Of a stretch of 64,000 nucleotides of DNA, positions 53,292 through 64,000 are shown one piece after another. How positions within the stretch are numbered: the first letter of the stretch is position 1; each line of letters opens with the position of its first letter. The notes below the pieces were generated by a model, which saw only the letters and a program-made list of their open reading frames with translations, had not been told where the DNA came from and searched no databases. The stretch is taken from assembly GCA_036245805.1 (NCBI GenBank), contig BTRK01000001.1, forward strand, positions 12,276,001 to 12,340,000, given 5' to 3'. The position numbers and the translations under genes are program-made. The stretch comes from Pristionchus mayeri (Eukaryota > Nematoda > Chromadorea > Rhabditida > Neodiplogasteridae).

Positions 53292-55894
53292 TGTACCGAT
53301 TTCCTTTAAATCGATACTCAAATTCCATTATTTAAGAAAGAAAATCAACTTTCGCAATCCCAAACCCATTTTGGCACCATGCCAAATAGAATTCAATTTC
53401 GAATCGCCCGCGCGTTGCGACACTTAATCCATTCTTTCGCAATGTAACGCAATCTTGCTAAATTCCCAAACCAATCGATTCAAACGTGTTTACCACGGTG
53501 TTATCAACGTTTTTTATGCTTCAAATCATTATCTTTCCCATCTTCACTGATTACGCAGCCGTAGGCCTGTGCTTACGGGTTGCTTCGTATCCTTTCACGT
53601 TTTTACCGCCCATACCGGGCGTCGGTCTGTGCCGGCGTCTCGGCACTTCTCTTTCTCCCTCGGCCTTATACCGTTGTAATTCATCACCATATTTCCCCAT
53701 CGTTGTTTCGCGAGCACTCCGCGTAACTTTCTCATTCTTTGAGCGCCGCATCAACGGTGCTTCTCACTTCTACGACCGACCCGACATCATCTACTTCACT
53801 CGTCCCTCTCCCTCTCTCCGATCTATAACAGGTTGGAGTCCTTTCCCACTCAACCCCACTCCAGAATAGCCCTTTCCTTTCCCTTCTTCTTAGTTAATTA
53901 GTTTAATTTCTTGTTCACCTGTTGTGTAATAATTAATTGTGACGATAATCAATGTTTATCACGTGTATCACGAGTCAATGGATGTAATTCAGACCTCTCG
54001 GGAACATTTTGAAATTTTTAATTTCGAATTAGCCCCTTTTTATGTTGTAGTAATACCCTGGTGTAGTGAATTCGAAAAATATAGGGGATAGGTCTCAGAG
54101 CCGGCTTTTAGGAAGTTTCCGGTTTTGTGCCTGGCTCCACTGTATTTCAGCTCCCAGTGCCGCTACAGAGCTCTCATTGGGCTCAAAATTAGCGGAAAAG
54201 TATTCTGAACAACTTTTATGTTGGCAACTTTTTGAAATATTCGCAAGTTAAAAAGATATGACTAAAAATGTTGAATCCGAAACTTTCAAAAAATGTTTTC
54301 TCCATCACGCAGGATATTTACAGCCGATTTTTATTGCATAAAATGAAAGAAGATGTCATCATACATCTAAGAAAAATATAAAATCAAAAATCGAGAGGGG
54401 TAGTTGTTTCGATATTTCGCGTCAAATGTGTCACATTGGAGTAGCATGACAATAAATTCAGTCTAGTGAACACTAACTTCACATTCAATAAGAACTCGGT
54501 GTGATTTATTAGTTTTCTCAATGTTATGATAAATTTGGCATCGAAAAATGCAAAGTTTTGTAAAGTTTAAAAAAATCGATTTTTTCGATCTCGATTTATC
54601 GCATTTTTACACATCTCAAAGTCAATATTCTTAATCAAACATATGCAATAGCTATATACAAGCTTTAGTAGACCTCGAGACTAGTGAAAATATTTGAAAA
54701 ACATCCCTCTCAAACTTCATAATCTGTAGATTTTTTCACACTAACATGCCCTCTCGAGAGTTTCGGAAATATTGGAAATTCATTTTTTGACTATGGTTAA
54801 TAGGCTACGAAACAGTTTGCAATTGTATTACAAGGTATATAATGTGAACAGCTGAAAAACGTTTGCGATACAACACATAGCAACGGTTCTGAAATAAGTG
54901 CAAAATGGACAGTTCAGAAAATTTCGAATTTTCCATAATTGTGAATTATGCCAGTAATTCAATATTAGTTAAACATATCCCGTAATTTTAAATGGTGTCT
55001 CATTGAAAACTGAACGGCAACCGTATAACCATAGTAAAAATGAATTTCCAATATTTCCGAAACTCTCGAGAGGGCATGTTAGTGTGAAAAAATCTACAGA
55101 TTATGAAGTTTGAGAGGGTTGTTTCCCAAATATTTTCACTAGTCTCGAGGTCTACTAAAGCTTGTATATAGCTATTGCATATGTATGATTAAGAATATTG
55201 ACTTTGAGATGTGTAAAAATGCGATAAATCGAGATCGAACAAATCGATTTTTTAAACTTTACAAAACTTTGCATTTTTCAATGCCAAATTTATCATAACA
55301 TTGAGAAAACTAATAAATCACACCGAGTTCTTATTGAATGTGAAGTTAGTGTTCACTAGACTGAATTTGTTGTCATGCTACGCCAACGTGGCACATTTGA
55401 CGCGAAATATCGAAACAACTACCCCTCTCGATTTTTTATTTTATATTTTTCTTAGATGTATGAAGACATCTTCTTTCATTTTATGCAATAAAAATCCGCT
55501 GTAAGTTTCCTGCGTGATGGAGAAAACATTTTTTGAAAGTTTCGGATTCAACATTTTTAGTCATATCTTTTTAACTTGCGAATATTTCAAAAAGTTGCCA
55601 ACATAAAAGTTGTTCGGAATAATTTTCCGCTAATTTTGAGCCAAATGTGAGCTCTGTAGCGACACTGGGAGCTGAAATACAGCGGAGCCAGGCACAAAAC
55701 CGGAAAATTCCTAAAAGCCGGCTCTGGGACCTATCCCCTATATTTTTCGAATTCACTACTGCAGGGTATTACTACAACATAATAAGGGGCTAATTCGAAA
55801 TTAAAAATTTCAAAATGTTCCCGCACTCCTCCACTGACTCGTGATACGCGTGTTATTAATTGAATCTTTCGCCTTTGTCACACCGAATACAAAC
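53292..55894 (+). repeat. 5' LTR of element 2, interrupted by a palindrome
   Basis: Starts TGTACCG. The LTR probably ends near 55894 (CCGAATACA), shortly before the primer-binding site. Minus the palindrome at 53966-55846 it would be about 720 bp. The 3' end is an estimate because the 3' LTR is truncated by the window. Confidence 0.6.
53966..55846. mobile_element. 1.9-kb palindrome (fold-back family TATCACG) inside the 5' LTR
   Basis: Termini TATCACGAGTCAATGGA and TCCACTGACTCGTGATA, as in the copy at 38678-40062. Arms of about 900 bp. The core shared with the other copies is AGCCGGCTTTTAGGAAGTTT, TTTCAGCTCCCAG and CTCAAAATTAGCGGAAAA. No transposase. Confidence 0.88.
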
Positions 55895-55914
55895 ATAGCG
55901 GACTTCTCTAATCA

Positions 55915-57479
55915 GTGAGAAGTTCGTGTATGGTGCATCGGTTTAACCAAACCCAGTCCCAGTATAAGTTCCCGCGTGGCATTACCAAGCATTCTCCATT
56001 CACCATTGACCTTTCCAAAGTCAACTGTGGTCGGAGGTCACGGAAAATGACGACTTTCGATGCCCAGTACAAGCAACTCCAAGCCATCATTGGCTCAATC
56101 CATTCGGATCTCGAATCCATCAAATCCAAATCCATCGAGTTGACCCAAGTGGCGAGCATCGATGAGATCTCGACCTTTTCCACTGAGATTACGAATCAAC
56201 TCGTGGAAGTCCATTCCAAATCCATCGATTACAGAACCGCAGTCACAAGTCTCACTCGATCGATTGAGAAGATGGAAGACGAATATAGCAAGATGGAGGA
56301 ACTCAATCGACAGAACGACTTCCTCGGAGGCACGGACGGGGGAAGTGGAATCCAACAAGACCCCTCATCTGTGAGTGAAATCGTTTCTTCCATGAAAAAA
56401 AGATTGAGTTCACCATAGTAGCATCAAAGTTGCGTCTCAACGCGCTGCTGCACGTTTATATTCCTCCCCCAAACAACGCCGTACAAATTTCTAATACTGA
56501 CGTGTCTAGCCAGAATTCTCCTCAATCGAATGACCCTACTTCCTCTGGTACCAATGCCGACTGCGTAAACCCTTCATTGCAATCTTTCATTGCGTCGAGT
56601 GTCTCGACAATGACATCACTCACCGAAAAGTTAGTTAGCATTGAAACACAGGTTGCTACTAGTCAATCGATCCCCAATCACCATCCCAATTTATCACTTC
56701 CGGCGATCAAACTTGAATCCTTCGACGGCTCAGATATTACGAGATAGCCTGCGTACAAGTACCAACTCGATTCTCTGATTTTGTCCCAACCCCATCTCAA
56801 CGAAGTAGAAAAAGCATTATATGTCCGGTCTAGTCTGAGAAGCACCGCACTATCACTTGTTTCTTCCATTCCCACTACCCAGAACTTTCTCGAGAAAATC
56901 GTCGATCGACTAGAGAAAAAGTACGGCCGACAAGACTTGACTCAGGCCACTCTTCTCCAATCCCTGCTTAGGATTCGCTCCAAGTCCATTCGTTTAGAAG
57001 ACCAACTCGACGCAGTTCGGTCAATGATTAACATAGTACACACAATTGATGATAGTTGTGGGTTGAATGATCTCGTGACACAGCAGCAAATAGCTGATCG
57101 CGTTCACTCTCGCTTCATCGCCCTCATTTGGAGACGCAAATCAGATACCTTGCTTGGCGCACTTCAGTACATAGAGGATACAATCCGAACTGAACTAGAA
57201 GACGTGACGATCACTCGCGCCATATCTGAACGGTATCAGGGTTCCGTTAGCGCTTCTAACAATTCTGACTCCACCCCGAACCACAAGTCGAAGCATCCGG
57301 CTGTGGACCACCCTCGCCCGACCAATGGCAAGTCACCCAAAGGACCAACGTGTGTGTTCTGTGGGAAGCATGCCTACAGTGGCGAATGTACTTCAGTTAA
57401 ATCAATCAAGGATAGGATCGACATTCTCAAACAAAAATCGCTTTGTTTCTGTTGTTTCTCAAACAAACACGCCACCTAA
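55915..57479 (+). pseudogene. BEL/Pao gag, broken (element 2)
   Basis: Three open segments. 55915-56418 is the N-terminal helical region (FDAQYKQLQAIIGSIHSD). 56430-56747 is a Ser/Pro linker ending LESFDGSDITR in a different frame. 56748-57479 is the conserved gag core in the same frame after an in-frame TAG (YQLDSLILSQPHLNEVEKAL, EKIVDRLEKKYGRQD), followed by the first zinc-knuckle cysteines (CVFCGK, CFCCFSNKH). So there is one frameshift near 56420 and one stop at 56745-56747. A TAA at 57477-57479 separates it from the protease part. Confidence 0.85.
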
Positions 57480-58347
57480 GCTTGTGTTAAGAAGTGTGGT
57501 GTATGTTCTGGAAAGCACAATAAGGCCGTCTGCGAGAAAGCCTTTGCAGCTTCATCGAACACTGTAACTGCACTTGACCCTCAACCAGATCGTCTCTATA
57601 CCGCTAGAGCGGTACTCACAAATCCAGATGACCCAGACTTCATCGAGGCCTGCCAGGCCAACATTCACCTCGACCACGGCTCGCAAGTAACTCTCATCAC
57701 TAGAGACATGGTCACGAGACTTTCGCTAGTACCAATCGATAGACGGAGAATGGCAATTCATGAAATCGACAATAAGCATTCAGCCTTTGATACACTCGAT
57801 ATTGTCAGAGTAGGAATGCACACTAATAGAGGAGTAGTTCATATTGAAGCAGTTGTTCGTGAAGGATCTTCAATCAATACAGTCCATACCCATGCTCTCT
57901 CAGACGAAGATATCAGTGTAGTTCAGTCAGCAATAGGACCAGCTCCAAGTCGTTTCTCTAAGGAGTCTATTATTTCCACTGACATGCTGCTCAGTGTGGG
58001 AGACACCTTGGAACTGCTTGAGAATTCGATAGAGACAAGACTTCCATGTGGCTATAGACTTGTTCAGTCTTCAATAGGCCCCATCATTGCTGGTTCTAAT
58101 ATACCACGAGCAAAACCATTCAATCCGGTAGTCTCTGCACTCACTGCCCACACTGGAGACACTCGAACAGAAAATCGAGAGGATGTTCTCAGTGGATCCA
58201 GCGGCAAGAGTATACGAGACAACTGAGAAATAAGCACGCAAGAATGCGAACGAGATTGTCAACAAGCATTTCGATGATACTGTGCAAAAGCAAGGTGATG
58301 AGTATGTAGTACAATATTCACTCAAGCCTGAAGCCACAACTGACTTA
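57480..58347 (+). pseudogene. BEL/Pao zinc knuckle and aspartic protease region, broken
   Basis: In the gag frame, after the TAA, CGVCSGKHNKAVC completes the second knuckle. The protease motif LDHGSQVTLITRDMV (about 57670-57715) has the D-x-G-S active-site form. The frame stops at 58226; about 120 bp further is open in another frame until the mariner insertion. Confidence 0.75.
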
Positions 58348-59242
58348 TTAGGTTGGTGCATAAGTTTCTTTCTTCTTTCTTTTTCAAATTTCTGTTGGCG
58401 TGCCTAGACTCATGATTTTCTGAATACCATGTGTTACGGCCATGGCGGTAGATTACTACCATACATTTGATTTGGATCTACGCGTCATTGTGAGAACTTG
58501 ATAAGACTCAGAAAATTAACATAGGAAAACGGCGATTTTGAGCATTTTGGGATAATTTCAGGTTATCGAATACTTTTGGGATTCTGATTCTACCCAATTG
58601 AGGAACACTTGTGCAGGAGTTCTTTGTTCTAATAAGCGTAAAAAATCCGGATTCGAACGAGTGTGTGAGACAGGGGAATCCAAAAAGTGTTGATTTCAGC
58701 GGATGAATCAGAACACGATTATTTCAAAATCAGCAGTTCTTCAACGTGAAGTCATATTCTTTCCTAAATTTGTTAGCATACTTAAAGGGGAAAGTACTTC
58801 ACAACCCGTCGAAATTGAGCATTCGTTAATGCTGTGTAAGGAAGTTGCGCTCAGCAATTTGTGATCTATGATTTTCAAAGACAGTAGTTCTGTAATTGGG
58901 CCAACATTTCTAGTAGGTTTATCAGGGCAAGTTTGGTGGGCTATGTCGTATGGCATACCCAGTCAAAGTACTTTGTAACAATGTGCTAGATGTAGCCTTT
59001 GCGCTATTCCCCTCGGAGCCTAGAGCAATTGAAAAGTCGGATTGCTCTACCTGGTCCGATTACTTCCGAACTAAAATGCTCAATTCTAATTGATCGAATC
59101 AACACAATATAGTATTCGCTATAGTGTGTACCCATGTCCGTATCAACAGCAAAAACAATTATTTGATTGGCTCATCACAACTACCTGGGGAGGTCAGAAT
59201 GTTGGTGCATGAAAAAAGAAAGAAACTTTTGCACCAACCTAA
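58348..59242. mobile_element. Mariner-type MITE inserted in pol, 895 bp
   Basis: TTAGGTTGGTGCATAAGTTT at the left and the complement AAACTTTTGCACCAACCTAA at the right, with TA duplications at 58346-58347 and 59243-59244. These are classic mariner termini. The interior has no transposase. Confidence 0.9.
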
Positions 59243-59245
59243 TAC

Positions 59246-59940
59246 CATCCAATTACGATCTTGCTGTTTCTAGACTTAGCTCTACCGTACGCACTCTTTC
59301 CATGCAGAGAACGCTTATGGAATTCTATGACTCCATCATTGACGATCAACTCGCTCTCGGACAGATTGAGAAAGTCGATCCAGATGATTCATCGGGACTC
59401 ATTCACTATTTAGCCCATCAACCGGTCCTAAGGCCAGATAAACCTAGCACACCTCTACGTATTATGTACGACGCTTCTGCCCATCTGAAGAACAAGCCAT
59501 GTTTAAATGACATGATTCACTCTGGACCGAGCGACCTCGAACAGATACCAGCTCTCCTTCTAAGATCCAGATCACGAGTAGGACTCATAGTGGCTGACGT
59601 TGAGAAAGCATTCCTACAAGTGATACTTCATCAATCTCAACGCAACATGCTACGTTTTCTCTGGTTGAAGGACCTGGACAAGCCTGTCTCAAAACAGAAC
59701 ATTGTAATCTTCCGATTCTGCGTCACTCCATTTGGAGTAAACGCAAGTCCGAGTATTCTGAACAAGGTCATTCACCACCATATCAGGCTGAACAGCAAGG
59801 ACTGTTGTCCCAACCTCATCCACCAATTGATCTCGAACCTTTATGTTGACAATGTTATCATCAACGTTGATCAACCGCTCTCGTACATGTACAGCCAGTC
59901 TAAGTTTCCTTTTCGATTCAATGTCAATGAATCTTCGTGA
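59246..59940 (+). CDS. BEL/Pao reverse transcriptase segment
   Basis: From PSNYDLAVSRL after the mariner. Recognised RT blocks: LRIMYDASA, ADVEKAFLQV (first catalytic Asp), FRFCVTPFGVNASP and LYVDNVI (motif C, YVDN where many RTs have YVDD). The frame closes at 59940. The following RNase H frame overlaps from 59843, so there is a frameshift between RT and RNase H. Confidence 0.85.
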
Positions 59941-61708
59941 TTTCGCTTCTAATGATCAACAATTCACTGACAACGTCCCAGATTCCGATAGGGCAAAGAA
60001 TGATGATCAGAAATTGCTCGGTCTACAATGGAACACGCGCACTGACCAGTTGTCAATAAGGATTCCAATTTCCGATAAGAAGGACAAGATGTCCAAGAGA
60101 ACCATGTTAAGTGCAGCATCCAGCCCATATGATCCTCTCGGTTTCCTCAATCCCTTACTTCTTCCTCCACGACTCACCATCCAAAACCTATGGATGACTT
60201 CATTGAAATGGGATGAGGCTGTTAATGATACAACGAGAAACAACTTTCACGAGCAGATGAGAGAAGTCGAAAAATTCTCCCTCACATTTAACCGATTTTC
60301 TCACTTATCAGATAGCGATTGTATCACTCTAGTAGCGTTCAGCGATGCTAGCAAGCAAGCCATGGCTGCTTGTGTCTACTCTTGGTCTCCTAATACAATT
60401 CCATCCCTCCTGATATCGAAGACAAGATTAGCTCCTATCAGAAGCAATTCAACTATTCCGAAAATGGAATTAGAGTCTCTTGTGATGGGACATGCCCTCA
60501 TTCAATTCACAGTGGAAACACTTCGCAAAGAGTTCCCAAGCAAGGAAATCCATGTGTATTCTTACTCGGATTCAGCTGTAGTACTTCATTGGTGCAAGCC
60601 TGAGTTCTGCAAGCCAGTCGGAGTTTTCGTTTCTAATCGTACGAAGAAGATCAATGAGATTAGGGATCAACTCTCCACTCTCCATTCCGTGCAATACCAT
60701 CATCCGAGACACGTGCGTAGTGAGTACAATCCCGCAGACCACTCGACGCGCGGTCTCGGTGCTAACGAAATGAATGAGCCAACTCATCAGTGGTGGATCG
60801 GTCCTGAATGGCTAAAGAATGAACCAAATTCATGGCCGAATGACGACCTTTCCACTCTGCAGTGCCCATCCTTTCTGTCTATCCCTGCCGTATGCTCAAC
60901 GGTTGTCTTGCCTCCTCCGATGGATATAATCATAGACCTCTCTCGATTCTCATCCTTTCGTAAGGCCATTAATGTCACAGCTACCGTATTTAGATTCATA
61001 TCTAGATGCGCATCGAAACACCCATCCATTCATGAGAAATTGAAGCATTTTCCTGATAGTAGTTCACTCTATCTCACTGCATCTGAGAAACGATTCGCTT
61101 CAAATGCAGTTATTCGACTCCATCAAGAAAGATGCATTCCAATCAATGACCCTCTAATTACGAGACATTTGATCGTGAATGACCCGTTGACAAAGCTATG
61201 GAGAGCGAACACTAGATTGACGAATTCGAGATTGTCATCTGAAGCAAAGTCTCCCATATTTATTCCTTCTTCATCCGATTCCACCCTCGCTAAGCTCGTC
61301 ATATCCGAGATACACTTGTCATCTGCTCATTCCAATATCGACGTGATTCTCAACCAGCTGAAGAGTAGATATTGGATCCCACGATGCCGCCAGTTAGCAA
61401 ACTCTGTCCTTAAGCAGTGCGTTCCATGTCGCAAGACAAACAACTTGCCCTTCCGATATCCTAACTCTCCGGTACTTCCTCATGATAGGGTAAGGAAAAC
61501 ACGCCCTTTCGAGCACTGTGGAATTGACTACGCTGGTCCGTTCTACTCCAATAAGGACGAGAAGATGAACGTAGTAGTCATTACTTGCTTCTCCACTCGC
61601 CTTTCACTTCTCGAAGTAGTGAATTCCCTATTGCCATCCGCATTCATATTCGCATTTCGAAGATTCTGCTCCAGGAGAGGAACGCCCACTCATGTTACGT
61701 CCAGATAA
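59843..61708 (+). CDS. BEL/Pao RNase H and N-terminal integrase segment
   Basis: The 621-codon frame starts with RT thumb/connection sequence (KLLGLQWNTRTDQLSI), then Pao-type RNase H blocks (ASSPYDPLGFL, VAFSDASKQAMAACVYSW, KMELESLVMG, YSYSDSAVVLHW), then the integrase zinc finger (H-x3-H ... C-V-P-C, about 61315-61430) and core start (FEHCGIDYAGPFYS, with the first catalytic Asp). It stops at 61708 before the rest of the core. Confidence 0.88.
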   Translation: MLTMLSSTLINRSRTCTASLSFLFDSMSMNLRDFASNDQQFTDNVPDSDRAKNDDQKLLGLQWNTRTDQLSIRIPISDKKDKMSKRTMLSAASSPYDPLGFLNPLLLPPRLTIQNLWMTSLKWDEAVNDTTRNNFHEQMREVEKFSLTFNRFSHLSDSDCITLVAFSDASKQAMAACVYSWSPNTIPSLLISKTRLAPIRSNSTIPKMELESLVMGHALIQFTVETLRKEFPSKEIHVYSYSDSAVVLHWCKPEFCKPVGVFVSNRTKKINEIRDQLSTLHSVQYHHPRHVRSEYNPADHSTRGLGANEMNEPTHQWWIGPEWLKNEPNSWPNDDLSTLQCPSFLSIPAVCSTVVLPPPMDIIIDLSRFSSFRKAINVTATVFRFISRCASKHPSIHEKLKHFPDSSSLYLTASEKRFASNAVIRLHQERCIPINDPLITRHLIVNDPLTKLWRANTRLTNSRLSSEAKSPIFIPSSSDSTLAKLVISEIHLSSAHSNIDVILNQLKSRYWIPRCRQLANSVLKQCVPCRKTNNLPFRYPNSPVLPHDRVRKTRPFEHCGIDYAGPFYSNKDEKMNVVVITCFSTRLSLLEVVNSLLPSAFIFAFRRFCSRRGTPTHVTSR

Positions 61709-62515
61709 AGCAACCACATTCAAGATGGCTAGTACTCTATTCTCAAAACCAGATGCTCATGAAGAGATGGACACCTTAATGACCAATCTAGGCATAACGT
61801 GGAATTTCACTACAGCCCTTGGAAAGGAGGCATTTACGAGAGATTAGTAAAAATTATCAAGGAATCACTAAGTCGATCTATAGGAAGGAATAAGCTCTCT
61901 TGCGAGGAATTCAGTACAGTCATCTACGAGGTCGAAGCACTTCTAAATAGTCGTCCATTGACTTATGTATCCTCAGATGATGTTACCACATTCAATGGCC
62001 CAGTTCTCCGCCCAATCGATTTAATTTCTCCAGAATCATTTCTCGGTTGCCCTCTTCTTCTGAAGAATTCTGACGATGATTACATCCCCCCAGATGAAGA
62101 AAACTCCAGTCGAGAAGGTGCACTCAAACAGCTTAAACGATCGATCGACATTGTAGACGCTTTCTGGAAACGATTTCATTCCGAGTACTTGACTATACGT
62201 GATTGTACTAGACGATCGGATCCCCTTCATGCCAATAGATCAGCCATTCAATCTCCAACTCGTGGTTCACTAGTGCTGGTCATCGATGATTCTGACACCA
62301 CCCCCAGATCCTGTTGGAAAATGGCTAAGATTATTTCCCTCACTGACAATTCAGCTACTCTCAAATCGCATGCAGGCCGAGTAATTGAGAGACCACTGAA
62401 CCTGTTGATCCCATTAGAAATCTATTCGGTTGAGGAGAACGCGCCTGAAACGATAGTTGAAAAGGCAGCAACTGTATCTCACCCCATGACCACTCGCTCC
62501 AAGGCTCGTAATTAG
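61709..62515 (+). pseudogene. BEL/Pao integrase C-terminal part, frameshifted
   Basis: From 61799 one frame carries WKGGIYERLVKIIKESLSRS with the last catalytic-type Glu in YEVEALLNSRPLTY, then the BEL C-terminal domain (PIDLISPESFLGC, SCWKMAKIISLTD, RPLNLLIPLEIYS), ending TTRSKARN. Sequence 61709-61798 links it to the preceding frame only through a frameshift. Confidence 0.85.
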
Positions 62516-62558
62516 TTCTCCAACAACCCCCTTCCCCCGAGGATTCCACTGTTACACA

Positions 62559-63493
62559 TTGAAATGTTGTTTAACCTCTACCCAATTTCAGCCCTTCAAC
62601 TTCAATCCATCCAATATCGGGCACGATCAGCAGGACTCGCTCAATGCAGCTGCCACTCCGAAGCTTTCCTTCACGATTCCCAAGGTCCCATTTCCAATCA
62701 TTTCGTCCCTTCATATTCATACCTTCACTGTAGATCACATACATGCCTATCGTTCAACCATTACCTCCAACCTTTTCCAGTTCAACCGCAAGAAGACTGG
62801 CGAGAAATCGAGCAAGAGGAAGTCCAGCACGCTCGATACGAGCAGCTTGGCCGAAGAAATCGCCGAATCGATGATTCCCCTCGTGATTAATGCAATCGAT
62901 GATATCATCGCCAAATCCATTATCCCCATTATCTCCTCGCAAATTGATGATGTTAATACTATTGTTGTCAACGAGGGACAGAACACCCGTCAATAACTTA
63001 ATCAGTTGTCCAATAGCATTGCCTCGATCCGTTCGGTCATCCCTCGTGCCTCAGTGCAGTCCCGCCCTAACCAGCCCCACTCAGACACCATTTCCCAGAC
63101 CGTATCTCGTCCCAATCTCCCAAGACCAAATCGTCGCCCAGTCTCCCCAACAAGTACGCACCCCATCGAGATCGTTCTCGCTCTCGTTCCCCGTTGCGAC
63201 CGACGTACTCCAAGTCAACTTCTTCCGTGCCCAAGGGACAGTCTCCCAAGTGTCTATTTTGTAAGTCGATCTTGCACTTCACTCGAGACTGCACTCAAGT
63301 GAAAAGCATCAAGATTCGGGAGCGCATCGTTAGCCAGGAGAATCGGTGTGGGAAGCGCTTCTGGCAACTGAATGAGGCACACCACGCTACATGCGAACCG
63401 GAACTGTGCACTCGCGGATGCACGAACGAGTATGGAGTAGCAGAAAGACACTGCTACTGGATGTGCCCTCTCAACCGCAACCTGAACCCCTAA
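62559..63493 (+). CDS. Post-pol ORF region with a CCHC-like knuckle (element 2)
   Basis: 62559-62996 encodes a protein with a basic stretch (KKTGEKSSKRKSST) and a helical acidic segment (SLAEEIAESMIPLVINAIDD). It stops, and in another frame 63194-63493 encodes CLFCKSILHFTRDC and a cysteine-rich end. BEL elements may carry an extra ORF after pol, usually env-like. Here there is no membrane segment, and the zinc-knuckle resembles gag. It may be a second gag-like or regulatory ORF, broken by shifts. Confidence 0.5.
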
Positions 63494-63734
63494 TTCCCCG
63501 ATAGTCCATTCACTCCGAATTCTTGCTTTCCCCTTCATCTGTATAATGTGTACCATTATCTCCCGCTTCCGTCTTTCGTCATTTATGGCGTATCTTGTTA
63601 GTCCGTTTTCTCTGTAATTTAATCATATTTCTCCCCTTGGTTGTTCCTCATGTTACCAGTATCCTCTCTAATGGTCCAGTCCATTCTCTCCATTTCCAAA
63701 TCCAACTCAACCGTACACCTTCCGCCGCCGGGAG

Positions 63735-64000
63735 TGTACCGATTTCCTTTAAATCGATACTCAAATTCCATTATTTAAGAAAGAAAATCAACTTTCGCAA
63801 TCCCAAACCCATTTTGGCACCATGCCAAAAAGAATTCAATTTCGAATCGCCCGCGCGTTGCGACACTTAATCCATTCTTTCGCAATGTAACGCAATCTTG
63901 CTAAATTCCCAAACCAATCGATTCAAACGTGTTTACCACGGTGTTATCAACGTTTTTTATGCTTCAAATCATTATCTTTCCCATCTTCACTGATTACGCA
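63735..64000 (+). repeat. 3' LTR of element 2, start only
   Basis: Matches 53292-53557 with one difference (AAATAGAATTC versus AAAAAGAATTC). Preceded by CCGCCGCCGGGAG, a weak purine-end. Confidence 0.95.

Larger units (their letters stand above)
53292..64000 (+). mobile_element. BEL/Pao LTR retrotransposon, element 2 (3' LTR runs off the window)
   Basis: The sequence from 53292 (TGTACCGATTTCC...) recurs at 63735-64000 with one substitution over 266 bp, so these are the LTRs. A primer-binding-like site TGGTGCATCGGTTTAACC is at 55931-55948. Order: LTR (split by a palindrome), gag, protease, reverse transcriptase, RNase H, integrase, C-terminal domain, post-pol zinc-knuckle ORF, LTR. Domain order is that of BEL/Pao elements. 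gag and pol carry stops, frameshifts and a mariner insertion, so this copy cannot make its own proteins. Confidence 0.92.

Noticed and set aside
53486..53869. 127-codon frame in the 5' LTR
   Set aside because: It lies wholly in LTR sequence and has no recognised domain.

Overview
The window looks like nuclear DNA from a nematode. Introns run from short to long with GTGAGT/GTAAGT donors and TTTCAG-type acceptors. There is a tandem family of secreted proteins, ACTGATAAG (intestinal GATA-type) sites upstream of several genes, BEL/Pao retrotransposons, mariner-type termini and many fold-back repeats. A diplogastrid/Pristionchus-like worm is a guess only; the species cannot be read from the sequence.

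Layout. (1) 1-44.0 kb holds five paralogous multi-exon genes, called A to E here, for secreted and probably GPI-anchored proteins of about 366-409 residues. A (172-13617, last exon off-window), B (14724-17852), C (18969-21999) and D (26551-32859) are on the minus strand; E (36168-43958) is on the plus strand. I rebuilt their exons by hand. In A-D the exon phases agree throughout and most exon lengths are identical. I do not recognise the family with certainty. (2) Between C and D lie two tiny genes for secreted peptides of 48 and 41 residues with similar leaders. (3) Intron 3 of gene A carries an 11.3-kb palindrome (1745-13080). Each arm is about 5.6 kb and nearly identical to the other, and holds the same set of small genes. 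These include an ATGA-overlapping gene pair that resembles small virion-type proteins of Maverick/adintovirus-like elements. No polymerase, integrase or capsid gene was seen. (4) Long palindromes also sit in introns of D and E, between D and E, at 49-50.4 kb, and inside a retrotransposon LTR. Several share termini and a core, so they form a fold-back family. About eleven copies of a 100-bp hairpin MITE and four or five copies of a 180-bp MITE are scattered through introns and spacers. (5) 44.7-47.3 kb is a rearranged BEL/Pao remnant whose gag fragment lies between 281-bp inverted repeats. (6) 47.2-53.3 kb is repeat-rich: a 165-170-bp tandem array, fold-backs, a mariner-like element and a CCGTAACCTA satellite. 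(7) 53.3-64.0 kb is a nearly complete BEL/Pao element with almost identical LTRs but broken reading frames, hit by a palindrome and a mariner MITE.

How it fits together: an expanding family of secreted, probably surface or gut proteins is heavily loaded with fold-back DNA, and the exons and phases of B, C, D and E remain intact. The most unusual object is the palindromic gene-bearing element in gene A.
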